DNA from: Whitmania pigra
Taxonomy: Eukaryota > Annelida > Clitellata > Hirudinida > Haemopidae
Reading direction: 5' to 3'
NCBI GenBank assembly: GCA_021613335.1
Contig: JAJTWR010000302.1
Coordinates: forward strand, 446,001-510,000
DNA: 64,000 nt
In this document: one piece after another, positions 1 to 12,881 of the stretch
Layout of the letters: each line of letters opens with the position of its first letter
Position numbering within the stretch: position 1 is the stretch's first letter
The notes under the pieces: generated by a model
Told to the model about the DNA's origin: nothing
The model's input: the letters and a program-made list of their open reading frames with translations, nothing else
Database searches by the model: none
Made by a program: the position numbers and the translations under genes

Positions 1-711
1 AATATCTTGAGTCGCTAAACAAGGCTGCCTCTATGTGTAATTGATTGTAATCATGTAATGATAAGTAATCAGTAATAATGCACTTGCTTACAATGACATC
101 CCTTGCGAAACTACCAATTGCTACATCTGCAAAGTCCTCCAGCAATGATCTTAATGGTCTAAAATGATTTATTTTAAATAAATTTCAAAATTAAATTGAT
201 CTATTTGATTTAAATTTTGGATTAATAAATTCTGGAAGCATCTGTAAAAACAATATATTTCGTTTTCGGACTCCGCAATGAATAAATAAAACGTAAATCT
301 CATCCAATTAAATGCAGTTGGTTGACTGATTTAGTTGAGTTGTTTGATAGCAGAAAAATAAATGAAGTTACTACGATGCAATTGCGATGGAGAAGATGAT
401 TGCATTGTAAACACCTGGCAGAAAAACATATGAAAACAAATTGAAGTTTCGCTTTCTTTTTAAATTCCTTTTTTTTCAATTTCAAAAAAATTATTTAAAA
501 GTGTTGTCTTTGCGTGTTAAATTTATGTTTTAAAGCTATTTGAAGTGCCCTTTCTCAAGAAAAGTGCAGCTAAAGCCTATCATATTGCCTTTTGGATTGA
601 AGCAAAAATAAATGATATGCGTTACATAAGGTTTAGTAGAATAGCATTATTTATGACAATATTAATATGGAAAGTAATAATAATTACATTTTAATTAATT
701 TTATTATTAAT
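1..711. other. AT-rich stretch, no gene seen
   Basis: No coding exon with splice signals, RNA gene or mobile-element protein is visible. The short stretch at 540-660 (AAGTGCCCTTTCTCAAGAAAAG and following) resembles sequence at about 2085-2220, so part of this DNA is duplicated on either side of the adjoining microsatellite. Confidence 0.5.
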
Positions 712-1790
<1,079 letters not shown>

Positions 1791-1889
1791 AAACATTGCC
1801 TGCATGATTCCCAGTTTTTGGATTTGGACTGAACATTATAAATTCCTTTCAATGTTCGGTGTTGTTGTCAGTAATTACTGCTCTTCAAG

Positions 1890-2580
1890 ATGTTCTTCTT
1901 ATTCTTTGTCGTCCTGGCACTCCTTCCTTATCAGGGATTTGGACAAGGTTAGTTAAATTTTTATATAGTATATATTTATGTAGTATTATTGGTGTTTCTA
2001 AATTATTGTATTTTTATATTCATTTTTTAATTTAACAATTATTCAAAGTGTTGTGTTCAAGTATTAAATTTTTTTTAAAGCTATTTGAAGTGCCTTTCTC
2101 ATAAAAAAGTTTAGCTAAGCGTAAATATCAGATTCTTGACTTTTGGACTCAATAAAAAATAAAAGATGCATTACTTAATGCATAGTAGAATAGTATTATT
2201 TATGACAACATTAATATGTGAAGTAATAATTATAATAGTAATATTAACAAGAAGAAGAAGTAGAAAATTGAAAATAATTTATAATAATAATTGTAATAAT
2301 TGTCATTGTTTGAAAATATTGATATTTTAACATCTATCGGAGACCGGTCTTCGAACAATTCGTTCAACAATAATTCGTACAGCCAGTCGATCGATTTTAA
2401 CTTCTCGAATTAACCCTTATGGAAGGGTTAACTGCTTTATCTGTGAAGAAGACTTATTAAGGCAAGGCAAAGACTCAAGGATTCAATGACTATGCTGTTC
2501 TTTGGAATTTTCAATGTTTCAAATACCAAATTATCTTTAATAAATTCATTTTAATTAAAATTTTAGATTGAAGACAATTA
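1890..2580 (+). pseudogene. Broken C-type lectin gene: signal exon plus 3' end
   Basis: Exon 1 (1890-1947) is intact and encodes a signal peptide starting MFFLFFVVLALLPYQGFGQ, followed by a GTTAGT donor. It is almost identical to exon 1 of the intact plus-strand lectin at 28695. Exon 2 and most of exon 3 are missing. At about 2431-2457 only the last residues of a CTLD (CFICEEDL) reappear, followed by the 3' flank shared with the other lectins (AAGGCAAGGCAAAGACTC). The stretch 2335-2420 between them matches, inverted, 9530-9600. The gene was therefore gutted by a deletion or rearrangement. Confidence 0.8.
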
Positions 2581-2963
2581 ATTTAATGCATTTTTTGGTG
2601 ATAAATTTGATTGCATACTTTTAAACAGTTTTTTGTTATTCTTAAAATGATCGGAGTTTGTAGTCAACTCACATTAATATTTAAATTTCTTAAGCATGGC
2701 TTCACCGGGAATTGATTTTAAATTAACTTTTTCGAAAAAAGTTTGAAACTTCATGATATTGCAAATAAGCGTATATTTCATTTCGAAAAGCTTAAACCTT
2801 TATGACGAAAAATTTAGAAATATTGGAAGTGACAGAAATTAAATCGTTTAAATGTTTGCAACAAATTTTCACTTATTCGGATGGTCCAATAAAGCTCCTT
2901 CATCTCGTGTTAAATACAAAGAAATCATTTTTTAAAAGTGTTTTTGCGATGAAAATCAACTGA

Positions 2964-4211
2964 TCACATATCGATCTCACAAATAAAGCAGTTTTCGTTT
3001 TCACAAAGCATATCACTCCACCCGAGCTTGATTCTTTTATCAACGACAATCTGCATGCACGTGTTTCCGCCCAAGTTATCCGGTTCATCGGGAAGCCAAT
3101 TCGTGTAATTCATGTCAATCCTGATTCCATCTTTGAATGCCCAGACAAACGGAGTAATGGAACACCTTCTTCTTCCAGCCGTCCAGAATGATGGTTGATG
3201 GAGGAATTTATTTACGCAGCCTCCTTGGTGAGGTTATTAATAAATTAATAAATATTTATTTGTTAAAAAATAAATTTTTTAAATTCTGCAAGACATTTTC
3301 CGTATGATTTTAAAACAAAATTTAAAACGTAGCATTTGATAATATCGTGAACATTTAACGCTGAATTAATCGGGAAAACTGACGATATTAATATGAATAT
3401 TAAAATTCATAGCAAAAGATAAGCTTTAGGCCCTAAAGTTTAGGGATATGGTTAAGGTAAAGGCTAGCGTCAAGAACGCATTTATCATCAAGTTGGCGTA
3501 TCATACATTGAGTTGTATTCGTCAGGTTGCCATCTTGAATATTAATAACGGCAGTTTTTTTCAGTTTGACACATTATTCAGAAAGATAATACAGATAATA
3601 TTGTTAGACTTATTATAAATTACATTATAAACTGATAATATTTATTCCTTTTATAATATTTACTCAGCTTAACAACTAATTAATATTATTAATTCAAAAT
3701 TACTATTAGTGCCAAGAAGGTGAGCATCGAAATATAATAAATAATGGAATTGCAAACCTTTTAACTGATTAATGACTTTCTCCAATAGTTTATTGTCAGA
3801 GGCACTTTTGATGATAGCAAGATGAGCTTTCTGTTTGGCACAGGTTTCCGTGGCATCCTCCCAACTTTCTTTGCTTGCAAAAGCCTTGTAGCACTTGTTC
3901 TCTTTCGGGAAGTAAGTAAAGTCTTTTGGACAGATCTTGCAGTACGGCTGGACTTAATTTTATTATGTTACAGTTTTGTTATTATATTATATTATAGAAT
4001 TTTTATTAAGTTATTTATTTGCAATTATTAATGACGTTGATAATAATATTAGGATTTTGATATTATAGTATTCTGATAAATTAACTAGAATGACGATAAT
4101 GACAATAATTATTATGAATAAGATTAAGATATCACGAGTAATACTCTTACGTTGACTAAGTCCATTTGAGGAAAACAGAACAATCGCGAAGAGAAGAACT
4201 AAGATCGACAT
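2964..4211 (-). CDS. L1: secreted C-type lectin, 171 aa, three exons
   Basis: Predicted secreted sugar-binding or binding-competent lectin domain. Coding exons on the minus strand are 4151-4211, 3758-3952 and 2964-3223, with donors GTAAGA and GTTTGC, acceptors ending AAG, and both introns in phase 1. Residues 1-20 (MSILVLLFAIVLFSSNGLSQ) form a signal peptide. The CTLD has NKCYKAF in the first half, FWTAGRRRC in the middle, an EPD triplet where the mannose-type motif EPN is expected, WSD in the calcium-site position, and CFICEIDM at the end. EPD in place of EPN may alter calcium or sugar binding. Its body is the most divergent of the array, and its first exon is the type copied as stubs or fusions in five other units. 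The exon chain is in frame throughout. Confidence 0.85.
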
Positions 4212-4248
4212 CTTGAATCCTCAAACATAGATCCTTACATCTGCTTCT

Positions 4249-4256
4249 TATTTATA
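4249..4256 (-). promoter_or_regulatory. TATA box of L1
   Basis: TATAAATA read on the minus strand, 38 bp upstream of the L1 start codon. The same box at the same distance occurs before the copies of this first exon at 10053, 13626 and 23063, so it has been duplicated with the exon. The 5' untranslated region must be very short. Confidence 0.6.
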
Positions 4257-4423
4257 GCTACAGTACATACCTGTGAAAGTAGCGAGGCTTTGAGATTATG
4301 GTTTAATTAAATAAAAAAAAATAATAATATAACATAAAGTTTTATTATCTTTATAAAATCTTTATGATATATTATCTTTGTAATAATGTGTCTGGGTCTA
4401 TCTATAGCCTATAAACTCTGTAT

Positions 4424-5508
4424 CAGGGATGTGCAACAGGTACCCGCGAGCCACTACCCGCCTCAACAGACCAGTTGGTGTGGCCCTCGAATAATATTTT
4501 GATTTTTATAATTACGAAACTTTAATTTTTTCGAAATCGTGAAAGTAATTTTATCGTTTTCGAATTGACCGCATCAAATATTACAGAAGTCGGAAAATAC
4601 GTTGTCTCTATTTTAAACAAGGCGGATAAAAAATAATTTCAAGTAGTTTGACAGCATGCGTATTTCAGGTAAATTATTTAATCAAAGGTCAATATTATTT
4701 AGTAACTGTTTTAAATTCGAATGATAACACAATAATAATGTTTCTCGGATATAAATTTAATTGTATGGATATTATGGGCGATAATACCAATGTTTGGAAT
4801 TTAAGCAAAGCAATTGAACAGTTCATGGTAAATAAGCAACAAGATGTTACGTATTTCAGCAATGAGGCCTGTTTAAATGACCTTGCCTTTCTAACTTACA
4901 TCTAACAACATCTTGTTGAACTAAATGTGAAACTGCAATGTAAACAGCTGTTGGTGATCAAGATGTACAAACATATTTCTTCATTCGAAATAAAACATAA
5001 ACTTTTTAATACACAGTTGAATAGAACTCTCACCCATTTTCCGACTCTTGCTCTCAGAAAAGCAGAAATAGCTGATTTAGATGGCTCCAAGTATGTTGAC
5101 AAGTGCACTGAATTTGCAAGCAGATTTGATGTTTTTAGGAAATTTGAAAAATATTTCAATCTGTTTTCTCAACCATTTGATGTTGCACCAAAGAACAGTC
5201 CTGAGAGCTGTCAAATGGATCTGATAGACTTACAGTCTGATATGGACTTGATGAGAGCATATGATAGCAAAGACTTGGTTACTTTTTACAAAGACTGTAT
5301 GCATGGAAAGCATCCAAATTTATGATTTTGGCAGCACACATTGTTGTGAGCATTTTTTTTGATGGATGAAATTTACTAAAAGTCGATACCGAAATCAGCT
5401 TCGAGTTGCTATTACTTCAGTCAGAGCAGACTTTGATAAACTATGCAAAATATCAAGTATTTTTATATTTTATATCACATTAATAAAGTAAGACAATATT
5501 TGTATAGC
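4424..5508 (+). mobile_element. hAT-A transposon copy 1, 3' end replaced
   Basis: The left end begins CAGGGATGTGCAACAGG, typical of hAT elements with a GGCCC-rich subterminal region, after an 8-bp flank CTCTGTAT. Open frame 4927-5325 encodes the C-terminal part of a hAT transposase of the GTF2IRD2/EPM2AIP1-like type, with RKFEKYFNLFSQPFDVA, LIDLQSD and the FYKD...HPNL region. After 5325 it decays. Homology with the other copies stops at about 5508, where a Gypsy-type LTR starts. Not a host gene. Confidence 0.8.
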
Positions 5509-8155
5509 ATGTGTTATGGGTATAATATCATCATTATTATTATTAATTAATTTTTATAATTTAATTACGTAATATTCAGTTTATTTTGCTGTAATAGAAA
5601 TCAACCTCATTGGGTTTTCCAGATCAATAAAATATCCTTCTTACTCCAACTTATCTTCTTGGCTCCTCAATAATAAGGATAGCACAGATATAATATTGGC
5701 GACCAGGTTTTAAGGACCAAAATGGCACAAGATAAGGGTATTACTGAACGGCTGCTGGACTATATAACGAACGAGACGATATAACGAATAACGAATTAGT
5801 TTTTATAACGAATTCTTAAGTATAATTCAATTCGTTATTTCGATCAAAATGTTTGCACTTATTTCGTTCACAATATATAGGAATAAAAAAACAAATTTTA
5901 TTTAATAAATAAAACTAGTAAATTTAACTTTATCGCATTTTCCAAGGGGAGGGCGGAAGGGGGGAAAACCCTTGCACTGTCTGAGAATATGATCTTTTTT
6001 TGGCTTCTGGCCAACATTCATGGGAGCAGATCCTTGCAAAACCATCTGGTCTAAAGTCCGAAGAGGGCCGTTTCCATCCAAATGACGTCCATGACTAGCC
6101 AACAAAACCAACCAATCAATCAATCAATCTTACAAGTATTGCTACAAATACCTAGTCCCACCGATTTTACACTAACTTTCAAACTGGTGATCGAAGCACA
6201 AATGTTAAAACTCTGGCGAACATAATTAACATATTATCTTTTATTCGTCGGTTTAAATTTGTATTTTGCACATAAAAATTATTTAAATATTGTTGTAGAC
6301 GAAATAACAAATTTTTGTTATAAGATCAAATTCTTTGGAAAAATTTGGGAAAGATGTTTGGAGTAAAAGTCACAATTTTCAAAAGATTTGATTTCTTTAG
6401 GTTGACTATTGAAGATATGGATTTCGACACATATTCGCTGACAGTGAACCGCATGTGCGAACTAGCTCAATATGACAGCATGTCAAAGGAGGACTGTAAA
6501 TGCATTGTCTTTGTCGCAGGATTGCAAGGAGACTCTTATGTAGAGTTGAGAACAAGACTATTGCAGAAGTTAGAGACAAATGATAATTGTACTCTTAAGG
6601 AATTGACAAAGGAGTGTCACTCTTTTATATCTGCACATATGGATTCCATCGCAATAGTCGGTACTGATCAAACTATCAATATAGTGCAATATAGACTGAA
6701 AGATAAAAAGTTTAATAAGGAACCCCCTAGCAAAGAGTTCGAACAAACTTTAAAGCAAAGATCATGCTTCAAATGTGGTGAAAAGGGACATTATGCGAAT
6801 AATTGTCCAAAAAGAAGCTGGAGAATAAAAAAAATCGAAGGTAGAACTAGCAAGCGGAGATTCACATCCATTGATTTTGGAATGATTCCGAAAGTTCGAA
6901 CGCAGTTAGATACGATTGCCGACATCAATATAATCGACACTGAGACTTGGAAAAGAATTGGATCACCAACATTGGAGGATGATTTTGTATCGTTAAAAGC
7001 TGCCAATGGGACACCCATTGAGACAAAGGGGTGGTTCGATGTAAAGTTTCTTTGCAATAACTATACTGGCCGAGGAAGTTGCTACGTGGCTGAAGGTGTG
7101 GTACAGTTATTGGGTATAGAGTGGATAAACCAGATCCCACCTGTAAAGCTGTAAAATTGAGCATACAAAATTGGATGAAGGCAAACATCTCGCAAAGGAA
7201 TTGTCGAAGAAATATCCAAACGTTTTTAAGAAAGGATTGGTAAGGTTCACAAAGAAAAAGGCGCAGTTGATTCCGAATCAAAAAGCACAACCAAGTTTTG
7301 TAGACCAAGGAAAATTCCATACGCACTGGAAGAAGATGTCGATAAGAATATTGACCGCCTTGTACAACAAGGAGTTTAAAAAAGGTCGACTATAGCAATT
7401 GGGATGCACCTATTGTGGTAGTCTCAAAGAAGAATGGAAGCGTCAGGAACTGTGCCGTCTTTAAAACCGGACTCAGCAATGCGTTAGAAATGCATCGACA
7501 TCCATTACCTACTCCAGAAGAAATCGTTGCTCGTTTAAAACAAAGAGTATGGTTCACACAGATCGATTTCGCTGATGCCTATTTACAAATGGAAGTTGAA
7601 GAAGACTCGAAGGAACTGTTGACAATAAGTACACAGAGAGGACTTTCCAGTATCAAAGATTACCCTTCGGAGATAAATGTGCCCCAGGCATTTTTCAAGA
7701 AGCTATGGACTGCATCCTTACGGGATTAGAGGGCTGTGAGACTTACTTGGACGACGTGATCGTGACAGGATCGACGCTGGAGGAAACATAGACGAGTGAT
7801 TTACGACATCGAAGCAAACAGGAAAATAGTGCGTCGACACGTCAAGCAATTGAAACCACGTAGTACTGATGGAGTTCTAAAAGAATTATTCTATGTGTTC
7901 GATTTACCACTCAATCAGGTTGATTAAACTAAACAGGCAGCGGAATCAACGGTAATGAAGAACAAGGATGAAATCGAACAGGCACCCGCTGAAGAAGAGT
8001 ATACAAACACAGTACCCGAATGCAATGATAAGTTGCCAGTATATGAGGAAAACATTATACATGAGTTGAACCATTCTCGTAAACACCAAGGCCAAAAAGG
8101 ATGCGAAGACCTCCAAGTAGATTAGAAATAGATCCATCAAGGAGCCCAGGTAATT
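5509..8155 (+). mobile_element. Degenerate Gypsy-type LTR retrotransposon
   Basis: A likely 5' LTR starts at about 5512 (TGTTATGGG), contains AATAAA near 5625, and ends before a primer-binding-site-like TGGCGACCAGG at about 5697. A gag-like open frame (6345-7154) carries a CCHC zinc knuckle (CFKCGEKGHYANNCP) near 6765-6810 and runs into a protease-like region. Reverse transcriptase pieces follow at 7290-7790 (VVVSKKNGSVRNC, FTQIDFADAYLQM, YLDDVIV) with frameshifts. RNase H and integrase are almost entirely missing. A short tail at 7840-8130 ends in a PPSRLE-like motif in shifted frame. No 3' LTR is seen; the sequence joins the 3' flank of lectin L2. Stretch 5770-6340 is an unassigned insert. 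The element is dead. Confidence 0.75.
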
Positions 8156-8376
8156 TCAATAATAATATGAGTTGACTACAAACTCCGATCATTTTAACAA
8201 TAACAAAAAACTGTTTAAAAGGATGCAATCAAATTTATTACCAAAAAATGCATTAAATTAATTGTCGTCAATCTATAAATCGGTATATTTAAATGTTAAT
8301 TAGGAATTTGAAACCAGGTGAAAATTCCAAAGAACAGCATAGTCAGTTCTTGAATCCTTGAGGTTTTGCTTTGCCT

Positions 8377-9139
8377 TTATAAGTCTACTTCACAGACAAA
8401 GCAGTTAACCCATTCACAGGGATCATCGATCCAGAGCAGACTATTGCTATTGTCAGCCACGAAGTACATGCAATCTTCATTTCCTTTAGCGTTGTTGGGT
8501 TCTCCTGGGAGCCAGTTTGTGTACAGCATCTCCATCTTGGTACCACGGTTGGGGACCCAGGTAAACGGACCATTGGAGCACTTTCTTCTCCCGGCAGCCC
8601 AAAATGCAGGCTGGGTAACGGCAGGGTTCATGCAGGACGCTTAAACAAAAAAAAATTGCAATGAAATTAAATTAACAAATAATGCGTACGAGTACAAAAA
8701 TAATCTGAACAAAATAATTTTAGAACCAGTAAATACACAATAAATAGTAATAATAAAAGAGTAAATAAATAAATTTACAACAATACCCTTTATCGGTTCG
8801 ATCACTTTTATCAGTGGGTTTTTGCTGGCAGCACTTGTGATGGTCACAAGATGGGAACCCAACTGATTGCAGGTCTTCAGAGCTTCGTCCCAATTAAGCT
8901 TCGTTGAGAAAGCCTTGTAGCACTTGTTCTGCTGCTCGAAGTAGGTGAAGCCTGCTGGACATGACCCACACTCTGAAATTAAAAATAAAATTAAATTGAA
9001 CATAAAGAATTTGAAAGATAACTTAATCGAGTCTTGAATCTGAAACTAGAAATAAAGTTAATTAAAAAGGAAACTCACTCTGACTGAATCCTTCATAGGG
9101 AAGGAGTACAAAGAAGAAAAAATACACCAAGAAAAGCAT
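8377..9139 (-). CDS. L2: secreted C-type lectin, 169 aa
   Basis: Coding exons on the minus strand are 9079-9139, 8787-8972 and 8377-8639, with GTGAGT and GTATTG donors, CAG and AAG acceptors, and both introns phase 1. The signal peptide is MLFLVYFFFFVLLPYEGFSQ. The mature CTLD starts with a CGSC pair, then GFTYF, NKCYKAFSTK, LGSHLVTITSAAS and FWAAGRRKC. EPN is in the long loop (mannose-type consensus), and WID replaces the usual WND calcium motif. It ends NCFVCEVDL. Ten cysteines are consistent with a long-form CTLD plus an N-terminal pair. A polyadenylation signal AATAAA lies about 140 bp past the stop, at a position conserved among the paralogues. Likely an innate-immune or mucosal lectin, by analogy with other invertebrate single-CTLD proteins (inference). 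Confidence 0.88.
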
Positions 9140-9716
9140 TCTAACGAACCAAATGAACCAGCACGACTGAACTCGAATCGTCTGCTTTTTTTAATCACTC
9201 TAGAGAACTTTTCTCAACAATTTTAATTTTCAAATGTCTGTTGCAATTTAAATGCAAACCTTAAGGTTAGGCAATTTGGGCTATTGATTACCTAGCTCGT
9301 TTACTTGCGGCATGCCAGTTAGCTAGTAGTGTGCATTGGTCACTTGATTTTTTACATGAATTGAACTAGTCACCATATTTGTAGGTAAAATTAAAATAAA
9401 TAAACGCAAGATGATACAAATGATTTGAATGTTAATATTTAATTTCATAAATAATACCAAAACTTTGACGTTTCAGGAAACTAGTTGGACAGAAATGGTG
9501 AGGGCGGGTAAAGAAACTGCGCTGGCTGATAATTCGAGAGGTTAAATTCGATCGACTGGTTGGCTGTACAAATTGTTCTAATACCGGTTTCTGATCGATT
9601 TTTAAATATTTTCAAGCAGTGATCACTATTACCATTTTTCTTATAATTTTAAATGTGGTATGTCAATCTGAGAATCATGCACGCAATGTTTTATGAATGT
9701 CCTACCTATGTAAATC
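9140..9716. other. Upstream region of L2, no gene seen
   Basis: Upstream flank of L2, partly shared with L5 (GAATCGTCTGC then a T run and AATCACTCTAGAGA). A segment at about 9530-9600 is an inverted copy of 2335-2420. No TATA box as clear as that of the L1-type exon is seen. Confidence 0.5.
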
Positions 9717-10053
9717 CAGATCTTGCAGTACAGATGGACTTAATTTTATTATATTATAATTTTATTACTGTATTATATTATAGATTTTTTATTATATAAT
9801 ATATTTGCATTTATTAACGATGTTGATAATAATAATAGGATTTTAAATTTTAATTGTTATTAAATTCATTATTCTAAAGAGTTCAGCAAGATTAAATTTG
9901 TGTTTGAATTACTGATATTTTAGTATTCTGTTAAATTTATAGAATAATGATTACGACAATAATAAGAATAAGATATCATGAGTAATACTTACTTTGACTA
10001 AGTCCATTTGATGAAAAGAGAACAATCGCGAAGAGAATAACTAAGATCGACAT
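9717..10053 (-). pseudogene. L1-type lectin stub: signal exon and start of exon 2
   Basis: Exon 1 (9993-10053) is intact, encodes MSILVILFAIVLFSSNGLSQ and has a good GTAAGT donor. Only about the first 20 nt of exon 2 remain at 9717-9736 before homology stops. A TATAAATA box (minus strand, 10091-10098) lies 38 bp before its ATG and hAT-A copy 2 starts at 10301. The promoter could still be transcribed and spliced into something else. Confidence 0.75.
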
Positions 10054-10300
10054 CTTGAATTCTCAAACATAGATCCTTACATCTGCTTCTTATTTATAGC
10101 TTACATTACATACCTGTGAAAGTAGCGAGGCCTTGAGTTGATGATTTATTTACATCAGGAATAAAAATAGTAAAAAAATAACTTTATGATATATTATCTT
10201 TATAATATATTACCTTTATGATATGTTATCTTCATGATATCTTATAATATATAATTAAAATAATGTGTCTAGGTCTATCTATAGCCTATAAACTCAGTAT

Positions 10301-11533
10301 CAGGGGTGTGTAACAGGTACCCTCGAGCCACTACCCGCCCCGCCAGACCAGTTGGTGTGGCCCCCGAATAATATTTTGATTTTTATAATTACCAACTTTT
10401 ATTTCAAATTTGTTCGAAATCGTGAATGTAGTTTTATCGTTTTCGATTTGACCACATAAAAAATGACGAAAGTGGGCAAATACGTTGCGCCTTTTTATTT
10501 TAAAACAAGGATATGGATATGGGCGAATATACCAATTTGGAATTTGAGGAAAGTAATTGAATAGTTCATGGTAAATAAGCAACAAGATGTTACCTATTCA
10601 GCAATGAGGATTGGTTAAATTACCTTTCTTTTCTAACTGCAATGTAAACAGCTGTTGGTGATCAAGATGTATAACATTATTTGTTCATTTGAAAATGTAC
10701 TTACAATTTTTAATACGCAGTTGTATAGAACAACACTCATCCATTTTCCTACTCTCAGAAAAACAGAAATAGCTGATTTGGATGGCTCCAAATATGCTGA
10801 AAATGTTAACAAGTTGTGCCCTGAATTTTCAAACAGATTTGAAGATTTCAGGAAATTTGAAAAATATTTCAAACTATTTTCGCAACCATTTGATGTTGCA
10901 CCAGAGGACAGTCCCGAAAGCTGTCAAATGGAGCTGATAGACTTACAGTCTGATATGGGCTTGATGAGAGCATATGATAGCAAAGACATGGTAAATTTTT
11001 ACAAAGAATACATGTGCGTTAAACATCCAAATTTATGATTTCAATTTTTGGCAGCACATTGTTGTGAGCAATTTTTTCAAGGATGAAATTTACTAAAAGT
11101 CGATACTGAAGTCAGCTTCGTGTTACTAATTTATTATTCAGATCAGACATTGATAAACTATTCAAAAATGCAAAATACCAAGTATTTTTTTATAATTTTA
11201 TATCACATTAATAAAGTAAGACAATATTGGAATATCAAGTTTTTAGTTTCAAGTTTATTCATAGTATTAGTGAATGTACTTAAGTAACTAAACTATAGTT
11301 ATTATAAGAGTACATTTCGTTACGGTAGCCAGCCACCATTGTTGTTACAAAGTTTAAATATCGCCCAACATTAGGAAATGCTCTATGCTCTATGGCAGCG
11401 CAGGCTGGGTTTCGAACTCGACACATTACGACTGTTGCCATTAACTCCGTATGCAGACACGTAACCCATTCGGCTAACCTGCACGCTACAAAGTTCAAAT
11501 GTGGCCCAACATTGGAAAATGTTGCACACCCTG
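10301..11533 (+). mobile_element. hAT-A transposon copy 2, both ends present
   Basis: Left end CAGGGGTGTGTAACAGG at 10301; right end TTGCACACCCTG at 11533, its inverted counterpart. Flanks CTCAGTAT and CTCTATAT are recognisable as a decayed 8-bp target duplication, the size used by hAT elements. Open frame 10655-11038 encodes the transposase C-terminus (FRKFEKYFKLFSQPFDVA, LIDLQSD). The N-terminal half is deleted. A SINE interrupts the 3' end, and about 50 bp of transposon end is present on both sides of it. Confidence 0.85.
11395..11487 (-). mobile_element. tRNA-derived SINE, copy 1
   Basis: On the minus strand the sequence carries an A-box-like TTAGCCGAATGGG and, about 50 nt later, a B-box-like GAGTTCGAAACCC, the internal RNA polymerase III promoter layout. 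The spacing and a variable insertion resemble a tRNA with a long extra arm. Similar copies occur at 16109, 43206 and 60748. It does not fold as a credible functional tRNA. Confidence 0.65.
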
Positions 11534-11784
11534 CTCTATATAATACAATTTTTGTCGTTCGTGAAACTAATTATCTTGCAAATAAATGAATAAAAAACAA
11601 TAACAATAATTTTAATCAATTTACTCAAAAAACATCATTAAGATGAATCCTATCGTGCGATAATCGACACTACCAGTGCGAGCAAGAACCTTTGGTCTAG
11701 AATTCGTCATCTTTTCGGATGAATATTTTTTCAATGTTTCAGTCTATCATATTTATTTCACAATTTCATAAATCGTGCATCTTC
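11534..11784. other. Duplicated flank 3' of hAT-A
   Basis: Non-coding. It includes AAGATGAATCCTATCGTGCG and nearby text also found at 21940-22030, showing that the duplicated block extends past the transposon end. Confidence 0.6.
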
Positions 11785-12500
11785 GTTGTACCCTTATTGA
11801 GAAGATGGCAGCCTGACGAATACAACTTAACATACTCAATGTATGATACGCCAACTTGATGATAAACTCCTTTTTGACGCTAGACTTTACCTTAACCATA
11901 TCCCTAAAGCTTATCCTTTGCTGAGAGTATTAATATTCATATTAATAACATCAGTTTTCCCGATTAATTCAGCGTTAAATGTTCACGATATTATTAAATG
12001 CTACGTTTCTAAATTTGTTTTCAAAAATCATACGAAAAATATCTTGCATAATTTTAAACATTATTTTTTACCAAATAAATTTCTAATAATTTATTATTAA
12101 CTTCACCACGACGGCTGCATAAATAAATTCCTTCATCAACCATCATTCTGAAAACTGGAAGAAGAAAGTGTTCCATTAATCCGTTTGTCTGGGCGTTCAA
12201 AGATGGAATCAGGATTGACATGAATTACACGAATTGGCTTCCCGATGAACCGGATAACTTGGGCGGAAACACGTGCCTGCAGATTGTCGTTGATAAAAGA
12301 ATCAAGCTCGGGTGGAGTGATATGCTTTGTGATAACGAAAACTGCTTTATTTGTGAGATCGATCTGTGATCAGCTGGTTTTCATCTCAAAAGATAAACAT
12401 TCCCAAGAACATTGTTAAAAAATGATTTTTTTTATTTTTAACCCAAAGTGCAGGAGCTTTATTGGATCATCCGAATAAGTGAAAATTTGTTGTAAACTTT
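11785..12500 (+). pseudogene. Inverted L1-like lectin piece: intron 2 and exon 3
   Basis: Exon 3 homology runs 12110-12369 on the plus strand, ending CFICEIDL and a stop. It matches L1 exon 3 closely, including MNYTNWLPDEPDN and WSDMLC. The central FWTAG has become TTC TGA with a one-base loss, giving a nonsense codon and a frameshift. Upstream 11785-12105 matches L1 intron 2 in inverted orientation. There is no exon 1 or 2. It forms an inverted repeat about 8 kb from L1. Confidence 0.85.
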
Positions 12501-12881
12501 TAAACGATTTAATTTCTGTCGTTTTCAATATTTCTAAATTTTTCGTCATAAAGATTTAAGCTTTTTGAAGTGAAATATACGCTTATTTCCGATATCAAGA
12601 ACTTTCATACTTTTTTCGTAAAAGTTAATTTAATATTAATTCAAGGTGAAGCCGTGCTTAAGACATTTAAATATTAATATGAGTTGATTACAAACTCCGA
12701 TCATTTCAACCATAAACAAAAAACTGTTTTAAAGTATGCAATCAAATTTATTTTCAAAAAATTAATGGTCGTCATTTTTTGAATTTCAATTAAAATTAGT
12801 ATATTTAAATGTTAATTTGGAATTTGAAACCTGGTGAAAATTGCAAAGGACAGCATGAATCCATGAGGTTTTGCCTTGCCT

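Noticed and set aside
4927..5325. Apparent conserved 132-aa host gene, repeated at 10655, 17772 and 23587
   Set aside because: It is the C-terminal part of a hAT transposase within elements that have hAT termini and decayed 8-bp target duplications.
5902..6123. Minus-strand 73-aa frame (SHGRHLDGNGPLRTLDQM)
   Set aside because: It lies inside a decayed retrotransposon region on the opposite strand; it resembles nothing I recognise and has no splice context.
8366..8644. Plus-strand open frame over L2 exon 3, with similar antisense frames over L3, L5 and L6
   Set aside because: These are shadows of the conserved lectin exon on the other strand. They recur only because the exon is duplicated.
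11395..11487. A functional tRNA gene
   Set aside because: A and B boxes are present, but the acceptor stem and anticodon arm do not pair convincingly, and several diverged copies exist, as expected of a SINE.
11280..11498. Minus-strand 72-aa frame
   Set aside because: It spans the SINE and the transposon end; no coding evidence.
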